A program made the translations under genes and the position numbers. Positions 51,597-61,055 of a DNA stretch of 64,000 nt are shown here, in pieces; the stretch's first letter is position 1; each line of letters opens with the position of its first letter. Source of the stretch: Chloroflexota bacterium (lineage in GTDB: Bacteria; Chloroflexota; Chloroflexia; Chloroflexales; Herpetosiphonaceae); the NCBI GenBank assembly GCA_020161265.1, contig JAIUOC010000002.1, positions 434,001 to 498,000 on the forward strand, given 5' to 3'. A model generated the notes under the pieces. That model worked only from the letters and a program-made list of their open reading frames with translations. It was not told the DNA's origin and searched no databases.

Positions 51597-51672
51597 CCAC
51601 GAAGGACACGAAGAACCACGAAGCTGATTAAGTTTGGAATCCTGAGCTTCGTGCCCTTTGTGTCCTTCGTGG
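51597..51672. repeat. Long inverted repeat between convergent genes
   Basis: CCACGAAGGACACGAAG and an imperfect inverse (CTTTGTGTCCTTCGTGG) enclose further CCACGAAGCT/AGCTTCGTG pairs, giving a hairpin of about 28 pairs per arm. It is the same family as the elements at 11713 and 30543. Here it could act as a bidirectional terminator between valS and the regulator gene. Confidence 0.75.
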
Positions 51673-51683
51673 ATCATTATGCA

Positions 51684-54335
51684 TTATTTGGCTTCGGCCA
51701 AAATCGCCGCTAGTACTTGCTCGAACGAGCTTTGATAGCCTTGCTGCCAATATGCGTTATGTTCAGCAAGTATTGCTTGCAATTCGACTAAACGCGCTTG
51801 ATGATAACGCTGATCATTGCCATCAAGCAGTTGCCCGTGTTGCTGAGCCATTCGTTGCATAGATCCTGCCAACCATGCTGCTGTTGACAACTGTTGTTGG
51901 GCTAAATAACATTCAGTCAACTCCAAGATTGCCCGTAAGTTATGGGCAATAAATTCGTGATGGTTGGCAAGTTGGATGGCTTGAATAATTAATCGTTGAG
52001 CTTGGGCAATTTGGGCTTGTTGGCGCAAAGCCCAAGCTTTTTGAATGGTTATATGACAGATAAAATAAGGATCAGCAATGGTATGGCTATAGGTTAATGC
52101 TTGCTCATAATATTCATTAGCTTGGCTAAATTGCAGTAATTTGGTCAAGCTATCGGCTAAATTCGTGTAGATTAGGGCAATTCCACGTTTATTTTGTAAT
52201 CGTTGATGAATTTCTAGGCCTTTTTGGTAGTATTGCTGTGCTTGTTGATAATTACAGATATCATAGGCTAATAAACCTAGGCTATTCAAAATATTGGCAG
52301 CCATATGATGATCATTGACTTTGCGTGCTAATTCCAATGATTCTTGTAAATCGAACTGTGCTTGCTGATACTGTTCAAGGCTACGCCGAATTTCACCAAG
52401 ATTGCTGAGAATCGCCGCTAGATCACGGGTTTTATCAAATTTTCGGGCCAGTTGAATTGCTTCACGAAATGATTCCCCTGCTTGTTCAAATAAACCTTCA
52501 CGTTTGTAGAGCAAACCGATTCCATTCAACAAACCCATCGCCAATTCATCAAGTTGCTCTTGGCGAGCAATATTTAAACCTTGCGCAAGATATTGCTGGG
52601 CTAATTGAAAATCTCCTTGATTGCGCATAAAAGTGCTTAATCCACGTAGCATCATAATCTGATGCTTGGGATCAAATTGAGCTGGCTGATCAAGAATTTG
52701 CTTAATCCAATAACTACCTTCTTGGGCGAGATCAGCGCGATGCCAAAAATTCCAGAGCACAGCGCCCAAATGAGCAGCACTAGCAAACGCCCCAGATTTA
52801 AGGCTTTGAGCTAATGCAGCGCGAATATTGGGATAATTAGCTTGAAATTGACTCATCCAGTGTTGTTGCTCTGAGCCAGTTAATTCATGCACATGATTTT
52901 GAACAAACGTTCGATAATAATCTTTATGCGCTGTATAGTAGCTTTGACTATCAGCTCGCTGATTTAATTGATCTTGAGCATATTCACGGATCGTTTCCAA
53001 GAAATAAAAACGTTGTTCGGTTATCTGATGCTGAAGCAGATGTTTTTGCACCAAGCTTAATAACAATAACTCAACTGCTGATTGTTCAGCACTCGCACAA
53101 ATTGCGCTAGCTGCTGGCAAATCAAAGCTGCCGACAAACACTGATAATTGAACAAATAGCGCTTGTTCTTGAGGTGTAAGTAAAACATAGCTCCATTCGA
53201 TAACTGCTTGCAAGGTTTGGTGACGGGCTGGTAGATCGCGTGGCCCACTATTGATAAAACTCAAACGTTGGCTTAACCGCTCAAGTAAATTTGTTAACGA
53301 AAACAAGCTGATTCGACTGGCAGCCAGTTCAATTGCCAAAGCCAAACCATCAAGCCGTTGGCAAATTTGGGCAATCGTTACTAATTCAGCATCGTTATAA
53401 ACAATAGTCGCTTGTAGCGCTTGAGCACGGCTGAGAAAAAGATTAATCGCTGGCTGTTGGCGCAGCATAAACTGTTGCGAACAATCAACGCTAAAGGGCA
53501 TTAATTCAAATTGTTGCTCAGCATACACATTCAAAGCCTCGCGGCTGGTCGTTAGCAATTTTAATTGAGGTGCATGGGCTAAGAGATCGGTCACAATTGG
53601 CGCAGCATCAAGCAGTTGCTCAAAATTATCGAGAATGAGCAAGAGTTGTTTATCATACAGAAAATCTTTGAGCTGTTTGAGCAACGGTAATTGACTAGTG
53701 GTTTTAATCGCCAACGATTGAATAATGGTCTGGATTAGTAGCTCAGGATCGCGCAAAGCAGCTAAATGCACAACATGCACGCCATCATGAAAGAGCGGCA
53801 ACCATTGCATGGCACTTTGCAGCACTAAACGGGTTTTACCAACCCCACCACCCCCCAAAACGCTAATCAAGCGAATATGCGGCTGACGGAGAAGCTGCAA
53901 CAAGCTTTGTTGCTCATTTTCGCGACCAATAAAGGCATTCAGCGGCGCAGGAATATTGGTATAGCTGATTGGCGGCACAACCAAGGGGCTTGGCTCAGTC
54001 GTTGGCCCACTTGGCAAATTTGGCGTTGACAGGGCAAAACGATAGCCCAAATCGGCCTCAGCCACAATATAGCGCGGCGGTTTATCGCCCAATTTCTCGC
54101 GCAAACGGCCAATCGCTACATGCAGCAAATAGCTACTATCACGGTCATAATTATCGCCCCACACATGCTGCAACAACTGGCGATGGCTGAGCACGTGATT
54201 ACGATTACGGACTAACAGTTCTAACAAACCCCACTCTTTGCGCCCAAGCCGCAGATAAACTCCCGCCCGCTTGACTCGCTGTTCAGTCAAATTAATCTCA
54301 AGTTGATCAATCGTAATGATTGAATCGACAGTCAT
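51684..54335 (-). CDS. Winged-helix / NB-ARC ATPase / TPR regulator (AfsR/SARP-like)
   Basis: An 883-residue STAND-type regulator. Residues 1-102 are an OmpR-type winged helix (LRLGRKEWGLLELLVRN, SSYLLHVAIGRLREKLG), residues about 130-420 an NB-ARC ATPase with P-loop GGGGVGKT at 161-168 and LLLILDNFEQ, and residues about 520-870 a TPR array (FDLQESLELARKVND, YYQKGLEIHQRL). It lacks the BTAD domain of classical SARPs. GGGAAGG with 5-base spacing favours the ATG at 54335; an ATG at 54359 is also possible. It is divergent from the RHS gene, whose upstream DNA carries four direct repeats of the kind such proteins bind. Confidence 0.85.
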   Translation of the reverse strand: MTVDSIITIDQLEINLTEQRVKRAGVYLRLGRKEWGLLELLVRNRNHVLSHRQLLQHVWGDNYDRDSSYLLHVAIGRLREKLGDKPPRYIVAEADLGYRFALSTPNLPSGPTTEPSPLVVPPISYTNIPAPLNAFIGRENEQQSLLQLLRQPHIRLISVLGGGGVGKTRLVLQSAMQWLPLFHDGVHVVHLAALRDPELLIQTIIQSLAIKTTSQLPLLKQLKDFLYDKQLLLILDNFEQLLDAAPIVTDLLAHAPQLKLLTTSREALNVYAEQQFELMPFSVDCSQQFMLRQQPAINLFLSRAQALQATIVYNDAELVTIAQICQRLDGLALAIELAASRISLFSLTNLLERLSQRLSFINSGPRDLPARHQTLQAVIEWSYVLLTPQEQALFVQLSVFVGSFDLPAASAICASAEQSAVELLLLSLVQKHLLQHQITEQRFYFLETIREYAQDQLNQRADSQSYYTAHKDYYRTFVQNHVHELTGSEQQHWMSQFQANYPNIRAALAQSLKSGAFASAAHLGAVLWNFWHRADLAQEGSYWIKQILDQPAQFDPKHQIMMLRGLSTFMRNQGDFQLAQQYLAQGLNIARQEQLDELAMGLLNGIGLLYKREGLFEQAGESFREAIQLARKFDKTRDLAAILSNLGEIRRSLEQYQQAQFDLQESLELARKVNDHHMAANILNSLGLLAYDICNYQQAQQYYQKGLEIHQRLQNKRGIALIYTNLADSLTKLLQFSQANEYYEQALTYSHTIADPYFICHITIQKAWALRQQAQIAQAQRLIIQAIQLANHHEFIAHNLRAILELTECYLAQQQLSTAAWLAGSMQRMAQQHGQLLDGNDQRYHQARLVELQAILAEHNAYWQQGYQSSFEQVLAAILAEAK

Positions 54336-54377
54336 ATGCACCTTCCCTGCATTCGCCATGGGGAGACCCTCGCAAAA

Positions 54378-54418
54378 TGTTCGCCACCATGTTAGCCGAT
54401 GTTGGCTGAAATGTTAGC
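54378..54418 (+). promoter_or_regulatory. Four direct repeats (ATGTTNGC) upstream of the RHS gene
   Basis: ATGTTCGC, ATGTTAGC, ATGTTGGC and ATGTTAGC begin at 54378, 54389, 54399 and 54411, a spacing of about 11 bp (one helical turn). A TAAGCT -10-like hexamer begins 9 bp after the last copy. Spacing and placement match SARP/OmpR-type activator sites. The same set occurs at 60963. Confidence 0.7.
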
Positions 54419-54527
54419 AGCCTTGACTAAGCTAAACCTGTTTATTCGTGATCAACAAAGGAGTTATTGCGATAACCAATCACAGTTGTTGCTGTTGATT
54501 GTGGAATGTTTACTGTGTGAGGTCTGA

Positions 54528-57500
54528 ATGATTCTGCCCAATCATCGTTGGAAGCGTTTAAGCATGCTCATGCTGGCATGTAGCTTGGCTCAAATGCTGG
54601 TTCCTGCTACCTATGCCCAACAAACGGCGATTGCCCCGCAACGCCAAGAGCTTCCATTAAGTAAAGCCGTCGATTATGCACTACCCAAGCAGCAGGCGGT
54701 GCAACTAGCAAACACCAAAGCATTGGCTGTTCCTGGTTTAACCTTCGAGCTTGATCTGCCCAAACAGGTCAGCATCGGCCAAACGGTGCCGTTTACGCTC
54801 ATGCTGATCAACCGGAGCACCACTGAAGGCCAAAATATCGTTGTATCGTTGCCAGTTCCGGCTGGAGCGCAAGCCCTTAAAACCCCCAATCTGGTTGATC
54901 AAACGCACTGGCAATGGCAGATTAAACGCTTAGCACCGCAAAGCCAACAGGCGTTAACTGGCAGTCTGCGAATTACCAGTCGCCCTGAACATGGCGCATT
55001 GTTGTTTAATCCTCAAGCAAACGCCAACAATTTGCCACAGCCAGCCACCCTCAGCGCTGGGGCATTGATCGCACCGCAAGTTTCAGCCAAGCAAGTTGAT
55101 ATTTGGCAAGCCAACGGCCAAACCATCCACAGCAACGACCAACGGGTCAGCTTGGTTTTGACTGCTAGCACAACCTCGGCCAACTTTAGCTATTCGCCCT
55201 ATCAAAGCACAGCCAATCGGCAAAAAGCCCTCGGCTATGGCGAATTTGTGCCCGAACGCCGTGGGTTTAGCAGCTTTGAAATTCAGGCTGCTCAAAAATC
55301 GTTTGCGCCTGTTGAATTGCAATTTCACTATAGCCCTGAAGAATTGCAAGTGCTTGGGCTGCAAGAGCAAACCCTTCGTTTGTTTAAGTATGATCAAACG
55401 AACCAGAGTTGGCAAAGCATCGCCACCACGATTGATGCAATTAATCATGTGGCCAAAGCGACGATTACCAACGATGGAGCCTTCAATTTAAGCGATGGGT
55501 CTTCGCCATCGACCGCCTATTTGCCAACCCTGCAAGGCTTTCAAGGCGGCGGTTTTACTGGTGCGGCCAGCTATAGCGTGCCGATCGAGGTTCCAGCTGG
55601 AGCTGCGGGGCACAAACCAGCGGTTAATTTAAGCTATTCCAGCGCTGCATCCGATGGTAGCAACGGAGCACGGCCATTATGGCAAGCCAGCTCAGTTGGC
55701 AAAGGCTGGGATTTAGGCATCGGCGGATCGATTGGCCGCAATACTAGCGCTGGCTCCAGCGATCATCAATGGGATAGCTTTAGCCTGGTTTTCGATGGTC
55801 AATCATCGGATATGGTGCGTGGTCAGCCGCTCGATGGCAATTACACCAATCTTGCCGAATCGAACTGGACATGGCATGCCACCGATGAAACGTTTGTTAA
55901 ACTGCGCAAATCGGCCAGCAGCGACACTTGGACGGCCTGGACCAAGAATGGCACACGCTACGAATTCAATCAAGCTTTGCGCTGGGGAACCAACACCCCA
56001 TCCAATCGCTTTGAAACCTACAAATGGTTGCTGACCAAGGTGGTTGATCCAAGTGGCAATACGATTGTCTATCAATATTATGTTGACACAATTCAAGCCG
56101 CTGAGCCAATTCACCCAACATGGTTTTTGCAAAATGTCTTTTGGGGCTATGATGGCGCAACCCCTGGCACGGGCACACCTCGCTATGCTCTCTCGTTCGA
56201 CATGAGTCCACGCTGGTCGGCTCCAACTGAAAATGTCGATTTGAACTGGGAGTACACCACTTCACGGGTGATGGGCAAGGCTGGCACGCCGCACGAAGCC
56301 TATCGCATCGACAAAATTAAAGTGCTGAGCATGCCACCAGGCCAAAGCAGATATCAATTAATGCGAGCCTATAAGCTCAATTATGCGGCTTTTGCCAATA
56401 GCCTCACCACGGATGTTAGCAATGGGCAGCGGGTATTGACCTTGGCCAATGTTCAGCGGCTGGGCAAAAATAACGAAGCCTTGCCTGCAATCAGCTTTAA
56501 CTATGGCATGAGCCAAGGCAATGCGCTTGAGCCAACCCCAGGCTGGAACCGCCTAACCCAGGTTGATAACGGCCAAGGTGGCCTCTTAACCATCAATTAC
56601 GAGCATGTTTGGAGTCAAGGAGTTGCTGATTATGCCAAGTATTACCAGAATTATTATCGTGTGGCCAACGTCGTTCAAGCTGATACCAGTAATTTAGCCT
56701 ATAGCCGCGCCTATTTGACCACCTACAGCTATGCCTATCCCGCGTTGAACGATTATGGCCATTCGTTAGCAGTGGTCTATGCCCAATACCCAGAAAGTGG
56801 CAATGGCGATAGTCGTTTTGCCTTGGCACACGCCGAAAAAAGCGAATTTCGCGGGCATGCTCAAGTCAGTGAGCGGGTGTATGATGGCAACACAACTGCC
56901 ACACCACTGTTGCGCACCACCGAAACATGGTTCCATCAAGGCAACGGTGGCAGCGCCGCCACTCCCTGTTCGCCAGCGATTATCACCCCTGCGTCTGGCA
57001 ACCAATATGTGAATGTGAGCGATAGCTGCTACATTGCCATGCGCGATAGCGAAAGTTGGAAGGGCAAGGTTATCGCCCAAGAAACATGGTTTAATGGATC
57101 GCGTTTGAGTCGCACAGCCAATAGCTATACCCGCGTCGCCTTGCCGTTCTATGGCAATGATGGCAATGCCACCCACGCCACTCAAAGCAATAACTACAAA
57201 CGGGCTGGCTTATGGCGAGCCTTCAACTATACCGCCGCAACCACCGAAAGCACCTACGAAGCAGGCACAACCAATGCCCGCAGCATCACCACCAGCTCAG
57301 TCTATGAATCAACTTATGGCAACTTAACTGAAAAACGGGTTGCTGATGATACTGGCACGGTGTTACGCAAAGAACTTGCTTGGTATACAACCCGTGATGA
57401 TGCCAATAGCTATATCGTTGATCGGCCATGGCAAACCGCCACAACCGATGGCGCAGGCCGTTATTTGACGCTTTCAGCCAATTTCTACGATGGTGCAACT

Positions 57501-60500
57501 AACACCAATCTGCTTGGCACACGCGGTTTACTCACCCGCCAAAGCCACTACTTTAATCTGCCGCTGCAAACCGACTTAACGGGTACAACCTTGTATGGCT
57601 CCGATGCGGTATATGGCTACGATCAGTATGGCAATCGCACAAGCCAAGCCAGCTATAACGCCGATTACAGCACCCGCATCAATACCAATGGCGTGGTCAA
57701 CTATGGCGTGCCAGGCAAGGGAACTGCCGCCCGTACCAGCACCATCGAATACGATAGCACCTACCATGCCTTCCCAATTCGCGAGACCAACCCGCTCAAT
57801 CAGAGTCAACAGGCTGAATATGACTATCAACTTGGTACGGTAACAAAAGTATTCGATCTGAATGGGAATGCCACTTCAGCAACCTACGATAGCTTTGGCC
57901 GCATGACCAACTTGATCAAACCAGGCGATAGCAGCAGTTTTCCAACGGCGCATATCGATTATTATGATAGCTATCGCCCAGTTTTATACCTCGTGAGCCT
58001 ACGTGAAGATGCTGGTCAGAGCTACTTCCGGCCAATTCTGCACTTCTACAATGGCTTTGGCCAAGAGATCCAAACCAAAGCTGAGAGTATCGACGGCAGC
58101 CAACACATTGTCAACGATACCAGCTTCGATGGTTTGGGCCGAGCTACCAGCCAATCCGAACCGCGTTATGTGAGCGATACCAGCAATTTCTGGGGCTATG
58201 TTCCCGCCAGCAATCCACTCTATCAAGCAACGACCACAAGTTTCGATGGCTTGAATCGGCCCTTGGTCATCACTAGCCCTGGCAATAGAACGGTCGAGCA
58301 CCATTATGGCGTAACCACGAGCTTTTTGTATGATGATGTGATCGATCAAAATCGTCATCGCACGCAGTATCGCTACGATGTGTTTGGGCGCTTGCGTGAG
58401 GTCAACGAAATTAGCGGCAACTGTGCCACTGGCTATTGGGCAAACTACGCTTGTGGGGGATCATACACGACCAATTGGTCAGTCGCTACCAACACGCGCT
58501 ACGGCTACGATGCGCTTGATCGGCTGATAACGGTAATCGATGCCCAAAATAACACCACCACTATGCGTTACGACTCACTTGGCCGCAAAATGCGCATTCA
58601 AGACCCCGATATGGGCCAATATAACTATAGCTACGATGCCGCTAGCAACTTAAATGGTCAAACCAATGCCAAAGGCCAAACGGTCAGCTTTAACTACGAT
58701 GCGCTCAACCGTTTGACCAGCCAAGTCTTCCCTGATGGCAGCCACAACGATTATTTCTATGATGTTGTTGGGCAACAAACCGCTGGCTACAACTATGGCA
58801 AGGGCCACCGCACCTCGATGCAAAGCGTGCTGGCCAATGGCACAGTTCAAACGTTCCAGCGCTGGGAGTATGATGCTCGTGGCCGCGAAATCTTCAGTGG
58901 GCACAACACCAATCTTACCAAAGCCCACCATATCCTGACCAGCTACGATAGCGCGGATCGGGTCAAAACCCGCCGTTATCAGCCAATCGATGAAACCGTG
59001 ACTTACAACTACGACGCTGCTTGGAATGAATATAGCCTGTGTACATCGCTTGGTGGTTGTTATGTGACCGGAGCCAGCTATGATGCGCTCAACCAGCCAA
59101 CCCGCGTCAATTATGGCAATGGCAGCTACAACCAATATCGTTACGACGACCCAACGCGGCTGTTAGAAACGCTCGAAATCTTTTCAGCCCAAGGCACCAA
59201 TCTCTACGCCCGTAACTATTGGTACGATAACGTTGGTAATATCAATGGCATCGGCACATGGGATAATGGCAGCAATAACCAAACCCGCCAAATTCAATAT
59301 TTCAACTACGACGACCAAAATCGCCTAACCCGCGCATGGACAACCGGCGATAGCGCTGGTGCATACGACCAAAGCATGAGCTATGACTCAATCGGCAATT
59401 TGTTGAGCAAAGCTGGTGCCGCTTATACGTATCCGGCTGCTGGCAGCGCTCGACCGCATGCCGCCACCACGATTGGCAGCAAAAACTACAACTACGATGC
59501 CAACGGCAATCTCAGCACCACCTACGCGGGCACGAGCGCCAATGGCAGCGGCAACCGCTATAGCTGGGATTACGCCAACCGCCTCGTGCAAGTTGAATCG
59601 TATGTGCGTACACCTATCAGCGGTGGTGGCAGTGGCTGTGATGATGGCAACGAACGCATCCCAGATGCCAGTAATCCTGAGGCAATTCCACCCATTACCT
59701 GCCCACATCGCATCGCCAGCCCCAACCAGCCAACGGTTGATACCTATAGCGTTCAAGAACAATATGTGTACGATGCTGATGGCAAGCGCAGTGCTCGCAT
59801 CGCCAACGGCCAAACAATCATCTACTTTGAAGGGGCTTGGGAAGATACGCTTGGCGTAAATGCTCGCAAACTTTATTCGTTCAATGGCAGCATTGTGGCC
59901 CAACGTGATAGCGATAACACCATGAGCTATCTGCATGGCGATCAGCTTGGCTCGGTCAGCATCGTGACCAACGCCAGCGGTGGACTGAAACATAAACAAG
60001 AATTCGACCCATGGGGCAATATTCGCGAAGGTGGAGCCAGCAGTACCAAACTCAACTATACCGGACAATATCGCGATGATACCGGCTTGATCTTTATGAA
60101 TGCACGCTACTACGACCCCAAGATTGGTCGCTTTATCAGCGCCGATACGGTTGTACCAGGCAGTCCAAGCGGATCAATGAATGGCAGTGGTTTACGCTCA
60201 TTGACCACCGATTTCACCGACCCAGCCTTTACCATGAGCCTCAACCAAGAACAACGTAGCACACCATGGTTTACCCTGAGTCAATCGCAACAGCAAGAAA
60301 TTGGCACACCGTGGGGGCCAGCCAACCCGCAAAGCCTCAATCGCTATAGCTATGTCCAGAACAACCCACTAACCTATACTGATCCAAGCGGTCATGTGCG
60401 AACAGTTATTAAATCTCCCGCTCAAGCACGACGTGCATTAGCAAAACTCAAAGCCTATCTAGAAAGCAAAAATCTCGGATTTGAGATCAAAAGTACAGAT

Positions 60501-60938
60501 GTATCAATCGGATATAAAGACATTATAGGAGGAACATTTGCTATAGACTTTGATAAGATGGTAAATATGTTTGGCGCAGAGACCGCCAAGGTTATAAAAA
60601 CGTATATGGAAGCACTAGATAGAATGGCTAATAATCCACAAGGAAATACTCCTCAATCCATCTATTTAATTTATAACCAAAGTAAGGCAAATGGATATGT
60701 TACGACAACTCTAGAATGGGGGGAGTGCTTTGATATCAATTGTATGGAAGAATATTCACCAATTTCTGGAACCATTACCTATAAAGAATTTTCTTGGTTG
60801 GAGAGGATTGTGTATATGCACCAACATAGTGGTTCTATACCTATAATGGATGATATTAAACGATTCCAAAGCTATGAAATGGTCTATCTCTATAACGAGG
60901 TTGTATACAGTAATCAGACCAGACGAGCAACCCAATAA
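54528..60938 (+). CDS. Giant secreted SpvB-RHS repeat protein with variable toxin-like tip
   Basis: A 2136-residue exported protein. A signal peptide ends near ATYA (residue 30), followed by a CARDB/DUF11-like domain (about 60-170). A SpvB-type N-terminal domain begins near residue 330 (GFTGAASYSVPIEVPAGAAG). Many YD/RHS repeats (about 1000-1850) and the RHS core motif (FMNARYYDPKIGRFISADT, NRYSYVQNNPLTYTDPSGH, about 1855-1955) follow. The final 180 residues (about 1957-2136) differ in composition and are unrecognised, typical of a swapped C-terminal toxin domain. RHS shells encapsulate such tips in polymorphic toxin systems. GAGG precedes the ATG. No cognate immunity gene is evident. Confidence 0.88.
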   Translation: MILPNHRWKRLSMLMLACSLAQMLVPATYAQQTAIAPQRQELPLSKAVDYALPKQQAVQLANTKALAVPGLTFELDLPKQVSIGQTVPFTLMLINRSTTEGQNIVVSLPVPAGAQALKTPNLVDQTHWQWQIKRLAPQSQQALTGSLRITSRPEHGALLFNPQANANNLPQPATLSAGALIAPQVSAKQVDIWQANGQTIHSNDQRVSLVLTASTTSANFSYSPYQSTANRQKALGYGEFVPERRGFSSFEIQAAQKSFAPVELQFHYSPEELQVLGLQEQTLRLFKYDQTNQSWQSIATTIDAINHVAKATITNDGAFNLSDGSSPSTAYLPTLQGFQGGGFTGAASYSVPIEVPAGAAGHKPAVNLSYSSAASDGSNGARPLWQASSVGKGWDLGIGGSIGRNTSAGSSDHQWDSFSLVFDGQSSDMVRGQPLDGNYTNLAESNWTWHATDETFVKLRKSASSDTWTAWTKNGTRYEFNQALRWGTNTPSNRFETYKWLLTKVVDPSGNTIVYQYYVDTIQAAEPIHPTWFLQNVFWGYDGATPGTGTPRYALSFDMSPRWSAPTENVDLNWEYTTSRVMGKAGTPHEAYRIDKIKVLSMPPGQSRYQLMRAYKLNYAAFANSLTTDVSNGQRVLTLANVQRLGKNNEALPAISFNYGMSQGNALEPTPGWNRLTQVDNGQGGLLTINYEHVWSQGVADYAKYYQNYYRVANVVQADTSNLAYSRAYLTTYSYAYPALNDYGHSLAVVYAQYPESGNGDSRFALAHAEKSEFRGHAQVSERVYDGNTTATPLLRTTETWFHQGNGGSAATPCSPAIITPASGNQYVNVSDSCYIAMRDSESWKGKVIAQETWFNGSRLSRTANSYTRVALPFYGNDGNATHATQSNNYKRAGLWRAFNYTAATTESTYEAGTTNARSITTSSVYESTYGNLTEKRVADDTGTVLRKELAWYTTRDDANSYIVDRPWQTATTDGAGRYLTLSANFYDGATNTNLLGTRGLLTRQSHYFNLPLQTDLTGTTLYGSDAVYGYDQYGNRTSQASYNADYSTRINTNGVVNYGVPGKGTAARTSTIEYDSTYHAFPIRETNPLNQSQQAEYDYQLGTVTKVFDLNGNATSATYDSFGRMTNLIKPGDSSSFPTAHIDYYDSYRPVLYLVSLREDAGQSYFRPILHFYNGFGQEIQTKAESIDGSQHIVNDTSFDGLGRATSQSEPRYVSDTSNFWGYVPASNPLYQATTTSFDGLNRPLVITSPGNRTVEHHYGVTTSFLYDDVIDQNRHRTQYRYDVFGRLREVNEISGNCATGYWANYACGGSYTTNWSVATNTRYGYDALDRLITVIDAQNNTTTMRYDSLGRKMRIQDPDMGQYNYSYDAASNLNGQTNAKGQTVSFNYDALNRLTSQVFPDGSHNDYFYDVVGQQTAGYNYGKGHRTSMQSVLANGTVQTFQRWEYDARGREIFSGHNTNLTKAHHILTSYDSADRVKTRRYQPIDETVTYNYDAAWNEYSLCTSLGGCYVTGASYDALNQPTRVNYGNGSYNQYRYDDPTRLLETLEIFSAQGTNLYARNYWYDNVGNINGIGTWDNGSNNQTRQIQYFNYDDQNRLTRAWTTGDSAGAYDQSMSYDSIGNLLSKAGAAYTYPAAGSARPHAATTIGSKNYNYDANGNLSTTYAGTSANGSGNRYSWDYANRLVQVESYVRTPISGGGSGCDDGNERIPDASNPEAIPPITCPHRIASPNQPTVDTYSVQEQYVYDADGKRSARIANGQTIIYFEGAWEDTLGVNARKLYSFNGSIVAQRDSDNTMSYLHGDQLGSVSIVTNASGGLKHKQEFDPWGNIREGGASSTKLNYTGQYRDDTGLIFMNARYYDPKIGRFISADTVVPGSPSGSMNGSGLRSLTTDFTDPAFTMSLNQEQRSTPWFTLSQSQQQEIGTPWGPANPQSLNRYSYVQNNPLTYTDPSGHVRTVIKSPAQARRALAKLKAYLESKNLGFEIKSTDVSIGYKDIIGGTFAIDFDKMVNMFGAETAKVIKTYMEALDRMANNPQGNTPQSIYLIYNQSKANGYVTTTLEWGECFDINCMEEYSPISGTITYKEFSWLERIVYMHQHSGSIPIMDDIKRFQSYEMVYLYNEVVYSNQTRRATQ
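60395..60938 (+). other. AT-rich variable C-terminal tip of the RHS protein
   Basis: After the conserved DPSGH, the DNA becomes visibly more AT-rich with different codon use (many AAA, ATA, TTA), ending at the stop. It encodes about 180 residues with no motif I recognise. This is the usual junction for tip exchange in RHS toxins. Confidence 0.7.
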
Positions 60939-60962
60939 CCCCTAAAACAAACCATTAAGTAA

Positions 60963-61004
60963 ATGTTAGCCTAAACGTTAGTTCATGTTCGTTCGAATGT
61001 TAGT
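60963..61004 (+). promoter_or_regulatory. Four direct repeats (ATGTTAGC type) upstream of the gene at 61056
   Basis: ATGTTAGC, ACGTTAGT, ATGTTCGT and ATGTTAGT begin at 60963, 60975, 60985 and 60997, again about 11 bp apart. A -10-like TATGAT starts 9 bp after the last copy, at 61014. This matches the repeats at 54378 in sequence, number and spacing to the -10. Confidence 0.75.
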
Positions 61005-61013
61005 CGGTCGGCC

Positions 61014-61019
61014 TATGAT
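61014..61019 (+). promoter_or_regulatory. -10 hexamer of the membrane-protein gene
   Basis: TATGAT starting 9 bp downstream of the last direct repeat, with no -35, as expected of an activator-dependent promoter whose regulator binds the repeats. Confidence 0.55.
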
Positions 61020-61050
61020 TGCTCCATCAACTATTTTACTGATGGAGCAA
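61019..61050 (+). promoter_or_regulatory. 11-bp inverted repeat over the start region of the 61056 gene
   Basis: TTGCTCCATCA and TGATGGAGCAA are perfect inverses around a 10-base loop. The right arm contains the GGAG ribosome site. Transcription from the -10 at 61014 would begin inside the left arm, so this may be a DNA operator or, if transcribed, an RNA hairpin hiding the ribosome site. Confidence 0.5.
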
Positions 61051-61055
61051 TCGTC

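Noticed and set aside
51555..51683. Insertion sequence between valS and the regulator
   Set aside because: The inverted repeat is only about 76 bases and contains no transposase or target-site duplication.
60939..61055. Separate immunity gene between the RHS tip and the membrane-protein gene
   Set aside because: Only 117 bases are present, taken up by direct repeats, a -10 element and an inverted repeat.
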